Source: Treponema sp. (GTDB taxonomy: Bacteria; Spirochaetota; Spirochaetia; Treponematales; Treponemataceae). Taken from it: a DNA stretch of 64,000 nucleotides. Of the stretch, positions 49,025 through 58,655 are shown piece by piece. A program made the position numbers and the translations under genes. Each line of letters starts with the position of its first letter. The stretch's first letter is position 1. The notes beneath the pieces are model-generated. The model made no database searches. It saw only the letters and a list, made by a program, of their open reading frames with translations, and was not told the origin of the DNA. Where the stretch lies: contig JAEDCN010000007.1 in the NCBI GenBank assembly GCA_016294105.1, forward strand, positions 36,101 to 100,100, given 5' to 3'.

Positions 49025-50350
49025 ATGGATATGTCTATAATCAAAATTATTCCTGCACAGGAAATTTCCGCCGATTTTTTTGAACCACGAAGTTTTGCCG
49101 ACGATACTGCAAGCATTGTATCCGATATTATCAGTCAAGTGCGAAGGGATGGTGATGCTGCCCTGCATCAGCTGGCGGCAAAATTTGACCCCGCTGCTCC
49201 TTCTCAGCTGGAAATTGCCGAAGAAGATTTAGCTGCCGCCGCAGAAAATTTGCGTCAACGTCAACCTGAACTGTATGAAGCTCTCTGTTATTCCAGAGAC
49301 TTGGCTCTGAAATTTGCCCATCGCCAGCGAGAGTCCTTTGATAATTTTGAAGTGGAGCTGGAGCCAGGGCTTTTTACTGGCCAAAAGAATATTCCTGTGG
49401 ATAGGGCAGGACTATACGTTCCAGCTGGTCGTTTCCCCTTGCTTTCCACCGTTATCATGACTTCTGCTCCCGCCTTGGCTGCAGGCTGTGGCGAAGTGGT
49501 GTTATGTACCCCTCCTCGGCCTCATCCCGATGGCAGCACCAAAGCCTATGCCGATGCAGGAATCCTTGCTACCGCCTATTTGTGTGGAGTTCATCGAGTT
49601 TTTGCCTGTGGTGGCGCCCAATCTGTTGCCGCCATGGCTTATGGCACGGAAACAATCCCCCGCTGTGATGTGATTGTGGGACCAGGAAATAAATTTGTGG
49701 CAGAGGCTAAGCGACAGGTTTATGGCACCGTTGGCATTGATATGCTGGCAGGTCCCACGGAGGTTTTCATTATTGCAGATGGTTCTGCAAATCCTGCTTG
49801 GGTTGCCGCCGACCTTTTGGCACAAGCGGAGCATGATCCAGATGCCCAGGCTGTTCTTGCCACTCCAGAGGAAAATCTTGCCCAAGCAGTGGCTCAACAG
49901 CTGGAGCTTCAGCTGGAAACCTTATCTACTGCAGACACTGCTCGCACCAGTATTCAGCGGAACGGTTGCATTATCATCACCAAGGATTTGGAGGAAGCTG
50001 CCCATCTCGCAAACAAGAAGGCTCCTGAACACTTGGAGTTGGCATTAGACTCAGGAGCCCAGCTGGAAAAACTTGAATCTCTGGTACACAACTATGGCTC
50101 ACTATTTATTGGCCATGGTTCTGCCGAGGTGCTGGGAGATTACGCTGCTGGCTTGAATCACACCTTGCCCACTTCCACCTCCGCTCGCTTTGCTGGAGGA
50201 CTTTCCGTCCGCTGCTTCCTAAAAACAGTCACCACCCTCCGAACAGAAGAAGGCTCTGCAGGCCAGATAAAGTCTGCCTCCGCCGCAGGACTCCTGGGCG
50301 ACGCAGAAGGATTATCCGCTCACGCTCGTGCTGCAAGAATACGCCTGTAA
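49025..50350 (+). CDS. hisD: Histidinol dehydrogenase
   Basis: Last two steps of histidine synthesis, histidinol to histidine with two NAD+. About 441 residues: VDRAGLYVPAGRFPLLSTVI, ACGGAQSVAAMAYGTETIP, VGPGNKFVAEAKRQVYG, DMLAGPTEV, QAEHDPDAQ and NHTLPTSTSARF (zinc and catalytic regions), ending in the typical LSAHARAARIRL. Start at 49025 or 49031; GAGG overlaps the first. Not adjacent to hisAIE, with an SDR gene between. Confidence 0.93.
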   Translation: MDMSIIKIIPAQEISADFFEPRSFADDTASIVSDIISQVRRDGDAALHQLAAKFDPAAPSQLEIAEEDLAAAAENLRQRQPELYEALCYSRDLALKFAHRQRESFDNFEVELEPGLFTGQKNIPVDRAGLYVPAGRFPLLSTVIMTSAPALAAGCGEVVLCTPPRPHPDGSTKAYADAGILATAYLCGVHRVFACGGAQSVAAMAYGTETIPRCDVIVGPGNKFVAEAKRQVYGTVGIDMLAGPTEVFIIADGSANPAWVAADLLAQAEHDPDAQAVLATPEENLAQAVAQQLELQLETLSTADTARTSIQRNGCIIITKDLEEAAHLANKKAPEHLELALDSGAQLEKLESLVHNYGSLFIGHGSAEVLGDYAAGLNHTLPTSTSARFAGGLSVRCFLKTVTTLRTEEGSAGQIKSASAAGLLGDAEGLSAHARAARIRL

Positions 50351-50502
50351 GTGAGCGGCCCGCTCTCGCTCGTGCTGCAATGGCTGCGACAATCTTGGCG
50401 GAGGTATTGTAGACAATATCTACCAGCCATATATTGATGGAGAAAAGGAAATTGCTCAAATCAATATGGAGTATAGAGCTAATTTTGTAAGGGGATGATT
50501 TT

Positions 50503-50957
50503 ATGGCACAGTTTGATATGGTAAAGAAAAACCTAGAGAACCGTGGTTTTGTGTTCCTGAGGGAAAAAGCGTTGATGAAATTAAATCTGCTGCCAATGGA
50601 GCTCAAATCTATATGTCCTCCATCAATGGCTTGGCAGAAACTGGGGAAATTATCAATATTGACGGAAACTGCAATCGTGTGGCGGCAATCTTATATGGTC
50701 ACGAAAAGGTGTATCTTGTGGCGGGACAAAACAAGCTGGCCAAGGACTACGATGCAGCCCTATGGCGAGCCAGAAACATTGCCGCCCCATTAAACACCAA
50801 GCGATTGAACAGAAAAACTCCTTGTGCTGTTAAGGGCGACAAATGCTATGACTGTCGTAGTCCAGAGCGGATTTGTGCGACCTTGTCCGTATTGTGGACA
50901 AAGCCTAACTCCTGTGACTATGAGATTATCCTCATTGAGGAAAATCTAGGATTTTAA
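50503..50957 (+). pseudogene. LUD-domain protein (DUF162) with frameshift
   Basis: The gene begins MAQFDMVKKNLENRGF with AAGGGGATG upstream. The next residues only make sense in a second frame (VPEGKSVDEIKSAANGAQIY), which continues SSINGLAETGEIINIDGNCN, RVAAILYG, NIAAPLNTKRL and CYDCRSPERIC to a stop at 50957. One base change near 50545-50550 explains it. LutC-like LUD proteins act in lactate oxidation or similar roles. Upstream, 50397-50498 holds a short coding-like tail (VDNIYQPYIDGEKEIAQINM) that I cannot assign. Confidence 0.82.
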
Positions 50958-51886
50958 TTTTTAGTTTTTTGGGCGGCCTGCAAGCGTTTTTGGTATTCGC
51001 CTTCCATGGCATTGTGCTGTTCTTCCAGTACAGCCATGATTTTGTCGGCGGATGCCTGCTTGGGGTCGATTCCTCTGTCCTCAGGCTTTTCCCCTAAGCT
51101 GGCAATTACTTCATTACGGAATGACTTGCAGTCAATAACGGGGCTTGCAGTCATAAGGATAACATCCTTACATACTAAATCGGAAAGCATGTCGTTGGGA
51201 GTTGCTGGATTGATTCTCAGACAGTTACCGTTGGTGGAAATGAGAAGCATTACGTCAAACATGCGCAGGTAGGAGTCAATCTCCTTCAAGCCACGCTTTG
51301 TTTCAGGTTTTCCGGGGCGGTAACGAGTTCCACTAGGGAACACCAGAATTGACTGTCCTCGTCTTTTGGCTGCATCCATGGCTCGCATTGATGCCATATT
51401 GATTTTTCGGCTTTTAGCTTCTTCTACAGCCCTCTCTTCAGGGTCGGTATAAGCTGCCAAGCTACGACTAGGATAAATAACAATACGAGTAAAGCCTTCT
51501 GCCCAGGCCTTTACCATGGGATTTTCTTCGTTTAGCTTCATTCCTGCCATGGCAACAATGCGGCTAGACAAATCCTTACATTCTTCAGAATCGTGGTCAA
51601 GAAGGTAGCACAAAATAGGCAAGTCCAAGTTGCTGTAATGCTCCATCAAAATCAAGCCACGCTTGCCTTCCTTCAGCTGGTTCAAGAATTCTATGAAATG
51701 CTCCCTGTTCATCAGCTGGGAACCAGGCAAGAGGTTGTCTTCTACCATGGAATCCATGATTTTGCGGGTACCAGGATTCCACTCCTGATACACATTGGTG
51801 TCGTCAATCTTGTCTGCTGCCTGAGCCAGCCGAGCCAGCTCCCCAAAATGATGCTTATAGCGTTCCCGTAATGGTATGCCTTCCAT
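50954..51886 (-). CDS. Glycerolipid acyltransferase (PlsC/PlsB-like)
   Basis: 310 residues with the acyltransferase HX4D motif HYSNLD and motif III-like VFPSGTRYRPG, plus GKRGLILMEHYS and VIYPSRS. Its length exceeds that of PlsC (about 240). It lacks an obvious membrane helix. Probably acylates glycerol-3-phosphate or lyso-phosphatidate in membrane-lipid synthesis. It overlaps the end of the convergent LUD gene by 4 bp. AGGAG lies upstream. Confidence 0.8.
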   Translation of the reverse strand: MEGIPLRERYKHHFGELARLAQAADKIDDTNVYQEWNPGTRKIMDSMVEDNLLPGSQLMNREHFIEFLNQLKEGKRGLILMEHYSNLDLPILCYLLDHDSEECKDLSSRIVAMAGMKLNEENPMVKAWAEGFTRIVIYPSRSLAAYTDPEERAVEEAKSRKINMASMRAMDAAKRRGQSILVFPSGTRYRPGKPETKRGLKEIDSYLRMFDVMLLISTNGNCLRINPATPNDMLSDLVCKDVILMTASPVIDCKSFRNEVIASLGEKPEDRGIDPKQASADKIMAVLEEQHNAMEGEYQKRLQAAQKTKN

Positions 51887-52005
51887 AACATAAAACTCCT
51901 GTTGATATTTTTTACGTCTCTTTGTTCTTAAATCTACCCCCTATTCTTTCCTGTGTCAAGATTTTAGGGTTGGACAAAATGTTTACATTTTGGAGAGATT
52001 TTACC

Positions 52006-52034
52006 TTGCCAATTAGGGGTGAGTGGGGTATAAT
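52006..52034 (+). promoter_or_regulatory. Promoter of the gene at 52042
   Basis: TTGCCA (52006-52011), 17-nt spacer, consensus TATAAT (52029-52034), ending 7 nt before the ATG at 52042. Confidence 0.75.
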
Positions 52035-52041
52035 GGAGATA

Positions 52042-52353
52042 ATGACTGTGGAAGAATTTTGCTATAAGATTTACAAGCATACCTTTGCCCATGTTTTGCA
52101 TAGTGGAATCTATGCTGCTCATGTCATTATCTGGATGAAGAAAAATCCCTTTAATGAAAATGAGCTGGAAGATGCATTCCATAAATTCGTTTGGGATACA
52201 CCGCTTTCAAATATGGACTTAAGTGTTATTGAGGATTCAAGTATTGAAGATGGAATTATTGTTCTTGATGCTATTGAATCTTTTGGTGACGGAGAATCTA
52301 TGCCAGAACGAGTCCCCTTCCATGGAGATATGCAAAAGATTCGCTATAAATGA
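52042..52353 (+). CDS. Hypothetical protein
   Basis: 103 residues from the ATG at 52042 (MTVEEFCYKIYKHTFAHVLH), acidic in its C-terminal half (DSSIEDGIIVLDAIESFGDG). A start further upstream (51922, or ATG 52033 within the -10) is inconsistent with the promoter. Not recognised. Confidence 0.65.
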   Translation: MTVEEFCYKIYKHTFAHVLHSGIYAAHVIIWMKKNPFNENELEDAFHKFVWDTPLSNMDLSVIEDSSIEDGIIVLDAIESFGDGESMPERVPFHGDMQKIRYK

Positions 52354-52363
52354 TTCTAAGAAA

Positions 52364-52391
52364 AAAGGGTGAGTTGTAAACTCACCCTTTT
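52364..52391. terminator. Bidirectional terminator
   Basis: AAAAGGGTGAGTT and AACTCACCCTTTT form an almost loopless perfect stem flanked by A-run and T-run, between convergent genes. Confidence 0.85.
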
Positions 52392-52425
52392 CATTTATGG
52401 TTTTTATGTGCTTTCTCTGTAAAAA

Positions 52426-53400
52426 TTACTCTACTGTGGAGGTTACCTTTGTGGTGCTGTTTGAACCAGTCTGGCTTCCTACAGAAAGGAAGAGTTCAGC
52501 AGGGTTCAACTCCAAGTCGGTGGAGAAGGTGAACTCAGAAATCTCGCTGCTATTGCCCAGATTGTCGGTGGCAAAAACCTGCAACACGTGGGAGCCTGTT
52601 TCAGGAGCGATAATTGGTGTGTTGGCATCGTAGCGGGCAAATTCTGCTCCGTTCCAAGACAGGTAAATAGCATCAACTCCAGACAAGGCATCTTGGGCTG
52701 AAAGTGAAATCTTTGTAAAGGGGCTGATGTACTGGACGCCATCTGCTTCTACAGGAGGAACATCGATGTCGATGTGAACAGAAGGAGCAGTGTTGTCCAG
52801 ATAAACGTAGGCACTCATGGTTTCAGAGGCATTTCCTACGTAGTCAACGGCATAACCCTCAGCATATACAGCTCCATCCTCTCTATCAGTAAGATAGATA
52901 AAGCCCTTGTCCAAAACATTGTCCATTTCTCCAGTTCCAGTAAGGTCCAGATAAATGAATTCTGTGCCAGAAAGCTTATCCTCACCAAAAAGCTGGATTC
53001 CTGTTTGATTTGTTACGTATACCACACCAGCATCGTCGGTGTGTACAGGACCTTCAATCAGGAACTTAATGGTAGGTGCAGTTCCGTCTACAATACCTGT
53101 GTAGGACTTGGTGTTGCTAAGTGTGCCCCATACGTCCATAGTTGCCCAAGCAAGAGTGAACTGACCTTCTTCGTCCAATATTACGGGAGCAGTGTACTCT
53201 GTTGACTCTCCCGCATTGTAAGTGTAGTAGATTGAGCCTGTATTGGGATTCCAGTTTTCTGCTTCCAAGCGAAATTCTGTTCCCAAAGGAATATAATCAA
53301 TGCGTCCGTTATTCCAAACCTTGCGAACAGGTGCAGAGTCTTGAGCTGCCACTGTAGCAAGAACCAGTAATGCCCCAGCAATACCGAGGATTCTTTTCAT
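52426..53400 (-). CDS. Secreted protein with OmpL47-like repeats
   Basis: 324 residues with signal peptide (cleavage after about VAAQ, residue 20). Contains three or more Ig-like/OmpL47-type repeats of the form DGTAPTIKFLIEGP..., DNTAPSVHIDIDVPP..., each followed by IxLxAxDxLSGVxxIYL. These repeats are known in spirochaete surface proteins. Likely periplasmic or outer-membrane-associated. GGAGG precedes the ATG. Confidence 0.82.
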   Translation of the reverse strand: MKRILGIAGALLVLATVAAQDSAPVRKVWNNGRIDYIPLGTEFRLEAENWNPNTGSIYYTYNAGESTEYTAPVILDEEGQFTLAWATMDVWGTLSNTKSYTGIVDGTAPTIKFLIEGPVHTDDAGVVYVTNQTGIQLFGEDKLSGTEFIYLDLTGTGEMDNVLDKGFIYLTDREDGAVYAEGYAVDYVGNASETMSAYVYLDNTAPSVHIDIDVPPVEADGVQYISPFTKISLSAQDALSGVDAIYLSWNGAEFARYDANTPIIAPETGSHVLQVFATDNLGNSSEISEFTFSTDLELNPAELFLSVGSQTGSNSTTKVTSTVE

Positions 53401-53529
53401 CTTCGACCTCCAGATTTGTCTGTTTTTCTAGTATTTTCAGTATATAGGGAAAATCTAATATATGGAAGTAGAAAGAAATGGAGATTTAGTCACCTTTCCA
53501 ATGGGGCCATTTTTCGCTATACTCATGCC

Positions 53530-55437
53530 ATGGCTGGATTTTATGAAGATTATGACGTGGCCGTTGTTGGTGGCGGTCATGCAGGAATAGAGGCTGCCTT
53601 GGCGGCAGCAAAGATGGGGCTTAAAACCATCCTCATTACACAAACTATTGACTCCATTGGACGAATGTCCTGTAATCCCTCTATTGGTGGCATTGCTAAG
53701 GGAAACATTGCCCGTGAGGTGGATGCCCTAGGTGGGGTAATGGGCCATTTGATTGACGCTTCCATGATTCAGTTCCGGCTTTTAAACAAAAGTCGTGGGC
53801 CTGCAGTTCAGGCTCCTCGTGCCCAGGCTGATAAATTGCTGTATTCCCAACTGGCTCGGCAAATGATAGAGACACAGCCAGGTCTTACCCTTTTGCAGGA
53901 CACGGTGGTAGACCTAGAGGCGGTGGAAAGTGCTGAGCTTTTGCCCCCAAAGACTGCAGCAAATCCAGACAAGGAGCAGGAGCCTTTGCCAGGCCAGCGG
54001 CTGGGTTCCAGTGCAGTGGTAGATGGCACGTTCCGGCTTAAGCTAGTGGCTGTGGTAACGGAGCGAGGACGACGGATTCCCGTGCGGTCTGCAATTTTGA
54101 CTACAGGTACCTTCTTGGGCGGCAAGATTTTTATCGGAAATTACGACGCCCCCTGCGGACGGCTGGGAGAGCCAGGTACTCAGGGCATTACCGAGGCACT
54201 GAATCGACTGGGCTTTACCACTGGCCGCCTAAAAACGGGTACGCCTCCACGAGTACTGAAAAGCTCCATCGATTTTTCCCAGTTGGAGGAACAGCCAGGA
54301 GACACGGAGATTATTCCCTTTTCCTTTGACAACGAAAAGGTGGAACGGCCCATGGTGAGCTGCCATCTGGTGTACACCAATGAGGAAACCCACCAGCTGA
54401 TTCGTGACAATATTGGCCACTCGCCCCTGTACAGCGGAAAAATCAGCGGAGTGGGACCACGGTATTGTCCTTCCATTGAGGATAAGGTGATGCGGTTTGC
54501 CGAGCGGGAGCGTCATCAGCTCTTTGTGGAGCCAGAAGGTTTAACCACCGACGAAATGTATATCAACGGATTTTCTTCATCCCTGCCAGAAGAAATTCAG
54601 GACAAGTTTATGAGAACCTTGCCAGGCTTTGCTGATGCAGTAATGAGTCGCCCTGGATATGCGGTGGAATACGATTTTATTGATCCAACTCAGTTGTTCC
54701 CCTCCTTGGAAACAAAGTTAGTGGCAGGGCTGTTTACTGCGGGGCAAATCAATGGAACCTCTGGCTACGAGGAAGCTGCGGGACAGGGCTTGGTGGCAGG
54801 AATTAACGGCGCCTTGTATGCTAAAAGTCACAAGGAATTGTGCGGGACGCTGCAGAACGCTGATAATCAAGAGCTGATAAAAGCAGTGCCGTCCTACCAG
54901 CCCTTAGTTTTGGAGCGAAGTGAAGCCTACATCGGCGTACTGATTGATGACTTGGTAACTCTGGGAACACGGGAGCCCTATCGTATGTTTACTGCTCGTG
55001 CAGAATACCGATTGAAGCTGCGCCACGACACTGCTGATATTCGTCTCTGTGAAAAGGGCTACAAGGTGGGATTGAATCCAGCGTGGCGGTTCCAGCGGGT
55101 ACAGGAAAAATTGGCTTTGCAGCAGGAAATCATTGCGCTTTTGGCAAAAAAACCTAAGGCACAAAATCCCGGTTATCCAGAAGCAATTTGGGATGCAGCC
55201 CTCATCGACATAAAATATCAGCATTACATAGACAAGCAGGATCGTCGTGTGGAAAAAATGCATCGTATGGAGCACGCCCGTATTCCTGTAGACTTTGACT
55301 ATGGTGCTATTCCTTCCCTTTCTGCAGAATCCCGCCAAAAATTGGAGCGAGTACGTCCCACCACCTTGGGGCAAGCCAGCAGAATCTCTGGTATTAGAAA
55401 CTCCGACATTATGCTACTGATGGTGTACTTGAAATAA
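53530..55437 (+). CDS. mnmG: tRNA uridine-5-carboxymethylaminomethyl synthesis enzyme MnmG
   Basis: With MnmE it modifies U34 of certain tRNAs. 635 residues: FAD motif VVGGGHAGIEAALAAAKMG, SCNPSIGGIAKGNIAREVDA, TGTFLGGKIFIG, GRLKTGTPPR, YCPSIEDKVMRF, and C-terminal YGAIPSLSAESRQKL. An insert around residues 135-170 (ESAELLPPKTAANPDKEQE) is unusual. TATACT ends six nt before the ATG at 53530 (leaderless), excluding the longer frame from 53416. Confidence 0.95.
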   Translation: MAGFYEDYDVAVVGGGHAGIEAALAAAKMGLKTILITQTIDSIGRMSCNPSIGGIAKGNIAREVDALGGVMGHLIDASMIQFRLLNKSRGPAVQAPRAQADKLLYSQLARQMIETQPGLTLLQDTVVDLEAVESAELLPPKTAANPDKEQEPLPGQRLGSSAVVDGTFRLKLVAVVTERGRRIPVRSAILTTGTFLGGKIFIGNYDAPCGRLGEPGTQGITEALNRLGFTTGRLKTGTPPRVLKSSIDFSQLEEQPGDTEIIPFSFDNEKVERPMVSCHLVYTNEETHQLIRDNIGHSPLYSGKISGVGPRYCPSIEDKVMRFAERERHQLFVEPEGLTTDEMYINGFSSSLPEEIQDKFMRTLPGFADAVMSRPGYAVEYDFIDPTQLFPSLETKLVAGLFTAGQINGTSGYEEAAGQGLVAGINGALYAKSHKELCGTLQNADNQELIKAVPSYQPLVLERSEAYIGVLIDDLVTLGTREPYRMFTARAEYRLKLRHDTADIRLCEKGYKVGLNPAWRFQRVQEKLALQQEIIALLAKKPKAQNPGYPEAIWDAALIDIKYQHYIDKQDRRVEKMHRMEHARIPVDFDYGAIPSLSAESRQKLERVRPTTLGQASRISGIRNSDIMLLMVYLK

Positions 55438-55491
55438 AAAAATGCACCTCCTAAAATTGAACTTTATTTGTCCAACTTTAGGGGTGCACTT
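55434..55491 (-). terminator. Terminator of the adenosine-deaminase-like gene
   Basis: AAGTGCACC...GGTGCA stem (55443-55489) with seven T following on the minus strand (55436-55442 as A on plus). Confidence 0.75.
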
Positions 55492-55527
55492 CAAAACTGC
55501 ATCGGCTTTTGTCTTTTTAATGGATTT

Positions 55528-56439
55528 TTACTGGTACTCTGCCACGTTGGAGGCAAAGATGTTCTTAATTTGATCAACAGTAAGAATATTAGCCCGCACC
55601 AAGTCAAAGCACTGCTCTGAAACTGACTTATTGAAGAACAATAGGTCATCGGTGCTGATGGAAACACGGACTCCTGCTTCCACAATCTTCTTGATGGGAT
55701 GCTCTTCCAAGCTTTTTACCGCTCCCAGCATTACGTTGCTTTCTGGAGTGATATTCAAGCGAGTATTTCTGTCCTTCAGGAACTGTAGCACAGCATCATC
55801 TTGGGCTGCACCGATTCCATGCTGAACTTCTTCCAGCTCAAAGAATTCAACAAAGCGATGCACTGACTTTGCATCGGAGAACTCTCCCACGTGGGCCTTT
55901 CGCTTGATTCCCAGCTTTCCAGCCAGCTTGAAGATGTGGTCAAAGTCCTCAATGCCATCTTCTACCTCTGGGCCGTAGAGGTCAATGCTATTAAACAGAC
56001 CGCTTTCCAAACAGATGGGAGCCCATTCTCGGATTTTTTCAATGCCGAAGGTTTTTCCCATTCCCAGCTCTGGCCGGAAATTGATTTTATTGGTGAACTT
56101 ATCCTTTACTTCCTGAACCATTTTCAAGAAGTTGTCCACACCACCACAGTGAATAACAAATCCAATATCAATGCTTCCTTCCAGCACAGTAACACCATCT
56201 GCTATGGCGTCGGTGAGGGAAAGAACCAGCAAGTCTGTTACATCTTTCATGGTCTTTGCACGGGGGCGAGTAAAATTACCGATAATCTCATGCATTTCGC
56301 CAAGACCATTCATTTTTCGGGGGAAATTCGGAATGTAAAAGCCTGCCCATGGAGCATAAGATGCATATCTCATTCCCAAATTCAAATGATTGTGGGCATC
56401 AATTTTTGGGAGTGAAATAAAATCTGACACTAACATCAT
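55528..56439 (-). CDS. Adenosine deaminase family protein
   Basis: 303 residues: metal-binding DAHNHLNLG at the N-terminus, catalytic-region AHVGEF and VQHGIGAAQDD, and the terminal SISTDDLLFF metal site. Adenosine deaminases have HxH, HxE-like and HG motifs of this kind. Function is probably purine nucleoside deamination, but the protein is divergent and shorter than usual, so another nucleoside or a related amidohydrolase substrate is possible. AGGAG precedes the ATG. Confidence 0.75.
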   Translation of the reverse strand: MMLVSDFISLPKIDAHNHLNLGMRYASYAPWAGFYIPNFPRKMNGLGEMHEIIGNFTRPRAKTMKDVTDLLVLSLTDAIADGVTVLEGSIDIGFVIHCGGVDNFLKMVQEVKDKFTNKINFRPELGMGKTFGIEKIREWAPICLESGLFNSIDLYGPEVEDGIEDFDHIFKLAGKLGIKRKAHVGEFSDAKSVHRFVEFFELEEVQHGIGAAQDDAVLQFLKDRNTRLNITPESNVMLGAVKSLEEHPIKKIVEAGVRVSISTDDLLFFNKSVSEQCFDLVRANILTVDQIKNIFASNVAEYQ

Positions 56440-56542
56440 AAAATTCTCCTAAAATCATTCAATTATCGGCAGGAACGGCAAAAATCCCCACCGAAACTCT
56501 TTCCTAAACTGTCGTCTAGAAAAGAGTTCCGCAGGCTTGGGG

Positions 56543-58345
56543 TTATGATAGCAAAACCGTTTCCAGCTGGTTTACCAATTCCTCAAAGGTTTTAAGTGCT
56601 GCTCGCACTGGCTCTGAAGATTCCATATCCACACCAGCGACACGAAGTGCTTCGATGGGATAGCGGGAGCCTCCAGATTTAAGGAAGGCAAAGTAGTCTT
56701 TCCGTTCCTTTTCTCCACCCTCGGTAACACGGCGAGCCAGTGCCAAGGAGGCTGAGATTCCTGTGGCATACTTGTACACATAGAAGGCTCGGTAGAAGTG
56801 GGGGATTCGCAGTCCCTCCAAGTCGCTTACCTCTTCAAACTCCATGGTGGGACCAAAATAGTCCACCAAAAGCTGGCGATAGGTTGCCCGCAGGGTATCC
56901 ACGGAAAGGGGAGTGCCAGATTCCACCAGTTGATGGGTTTTCATCTCGAACTCAGCGAACATGGTTTGGCGGTACAGGGTTGCCAAAATGTCGGAAGCAC
57001 GATTGGCCAAGAGGTAGGCCTTCATTTCCTGGGTTTCTGCTTTGTCTAGCAGATACTGGAACACCAGCTGCTCGTTGAAGGTGGAGGCCACCTCTGCTTC
57101 AAAGATGGTGTAATCGTATTGCATGAAGGGGTTTGACCGAGAGGAATAGTAGGAATGCATGGAGTGGCCGCCTTCGTGGGCCATGGTGTACAAGTCCCGC
57201 AATACGTCCTTCTTGTAGTTCAGTAGGATGTAGGGATAGCCTACAAAGCCCCCGGAAGAAAAGGCCCCAGAATCTTTGCCCTTGTTTTCGTAGCGGTCAC
57301 ACCAGCCACCTAAAAGGCCGCCGCAGAGGGTGTCGGTATATTCCTTGCCCAAGGGTGCCAGTGCCTGACGGAGGATTTCCACGGCTTCTTCGTAGGGGAT
57401 GGAGGTTTTAACGCTGCTTACCAAGGGAACGTATACGTCGTAGTGACGAAGCTTGTCTAGGCCCAGCACACGGCGGCGCAGGTCGTAGTAGCGGTGAAGG
57501 GTAGGAAGGCTTTCCCGCACTGCTGCAATCAGGTTGTCGTATACTGATTCTGGCACCTTGTCGGGGAACAGGGCCATGGCTCGTGCAGAGGAATAGCCTC
57601 GGCTTCTGGCTTCAAAAATGTCCTGGTTTACGCTTCCTTCGTACAAGGCGGCGATGGTATTTTTGTGGCCGTCAAATCCCTTGTAGAACTGGTGATAGGC
57701 AGTTTCTCGTACCTGGCGGTCTTGATTCTCCAACAGCATGGAGTAGCTAGAGTGGCTGAGGGGGATTTCACCTTGGGCAGTTTTAACGGTGCCAAAATCC
57801 ATGTCCACGTCGGTAAGCATGGAAAATGCCTTGTCAGCAGTGCGACTTGATTCGCTTTGGAGGGCAAGAATCCGCTCTTCTTTTTCGCTTAAAATGTAGG
57901 GCTTGAGACGCAAGAGCTTTTTCAGCCAAATGCGGTAATCGTCGAATTTCTTATCTTCAATCCAGGTGGTGATTTTTTCTTCTGGAATGGCTTGGATTTC
58001 TGGTGTTAAAAAGCTCAAGCGAGCATCGGCAGCAGATGCAGCCATAATGTAGCGGCTCTTTTTCTCTTGATAAGCACTTTCGCCAGCATCACCAGCAGAA
58101 AGCAGGAAGGCGTAGTGTCCCACCAGCTCTGAAATCTGGCTCATTTCGCTGAGTTTGGTAATGGCTGCCAAAAGATTTTCTGCTGACTCTCCAAGTTTTC
58201 CCTTAAAGGCTTCTATTTCTAAAGAAAGGGGCTGGATTTTTTCCAATTCAGCTTCCCATTCAGCATCTGACTTGAACAGCTGACTCAAGTCCCATTTATC
58301 GTTCTGTGGAATTTCATTTCGTGTAGGAATTTTTATTTCGCTCAT
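56543..58345 (-). CDS. pepF: Oligoendopeptidase F (M3 family)
   Basis: 600 residues from the ATG at 58345 (MSEIKIPTRNEIPQNDKWDL). Zinc site MAHEGGHSMHSYY (HExxH) and downstream E in IFEAEVASTFNE. Cytoplasmic zinc metallopeptidase of short peptides. TG-T-TATACT (hexamer 58353-58358) ends 7 nt before the ATG, ruling out the upstream ATG at 58381. An imperfect inverted repeat (GAAACTCTTTCC/GAAAAGAGTTCC, about 56497-56534) lies beyond its stop. Confidence 0.94.
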   Translation of the reverse strand: MSEIKIPTRNEIPQNDKWDLSQLFKSDAEWEAELEKIQPLSLEIEAFKGKLGESAENLLAAITKLSEMSQISELVGHYAFLLSAGDAGESAYQEKKSRYIMAASAADARLSFLTPEIQAIPEEKITTWIEDKKFDDYRIWLKKLLRLKPYILSEKEERILALQSESSRTADKAFSMLTDVDMDFGTVKTAQGEIPLSHSSYSMLLENQDRQVRETAYHQFYKGFDGHKNTIAALYEGSVNQDIFEARSRGYSSARAMALFPDKVPESVYDNLIAAVRESLPTLHRYYDLRRRVLGLDKLRHYDVYVPLVSSVKTSIPYEEAVEILRQALAPLGKEYTDTLCGGLLGGWCDRYENKGKDSGAFSSGGFVGYPYILLNYKKDVLRDLYTMAHEGGHSMHSYYSSRSNPFMQYDYTIFEAEVASTFNEQLVFQYLLDKAETQEMKAYLLANRASDILATLYRQTMFAEFEMKTHQLVESGTPLSVDTLRATYRQLLVDYFGPTMEFEEVSDLEGLRIPHFYRAFYVYKYATGISASLALARRVTEGGEKERKDYFAFLKSGGSRYPIEALRVAGVDMESSEPVRAALKTFEELVNQLETVLLS

Positions 58346-58454
58346 AGCTAACAGTATAACACTTTTTTCATTGGTCGCCAACGATGGAGGATTTTAGCAG
58401 TGTGATAAAAGAGATAAATTTCAAGGTTTTGTCTCCTGTTCCGATAATGAATCT

Positions 58455-58655
58455 ATGGGTATCTCTCAAATTATGAGTACAAGTTTAGCTGTTCTCCTTA
58501 ATCCAGCAGTAATTTTTGCTGCTGTGGTGGTGATGTTTTATTTGAACTTTGTAAATTATGTGGTGCGATATCGGAAAAAGCCACCAAAGATAAAAAAGAA
58601 GAAGGTTATTGCTGCTCCTGCACCTGCTGAGGATGCTGCTGGAGAGGATATGTAA
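58455..58655 (+). CDS. Small single-pass membrane protein
   Basis: 66 residues: hydrophobic helix (about 12-35), then a basic stretch YRKKPPKIKKKK and an acidic alanine-rich tail. GATAAT ends six nt before the ATG, as in the leaderless genes nearby. Its last 50 bp overlap the end of the convergent RecQ-like gene. Function unknown. Confidence 0.6.
   Translation: MGISQIMSTSLAVLLNPAVIFAAVVVMFYLNFVNYVVRYRKKPPKIKKKKVIAAPAPAEDAAGEDM

Noticed and set aside
52364..52391. GTGAGTTGTAAACTCAC as another site of the NarL-type regulators
   Set aside because: It lies between convergent genes with A- and T-runs on either side, so a bidirectional terminator explains it fully.
56497..56534. Inverted repeat upstream of the deaminase-like gene as a purine riboswitch
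   Set aside because: No conserved purine-aptamer core was recognised, and the repeat lies after the leftward deaminase promoter region only as an imperfect hairpin.
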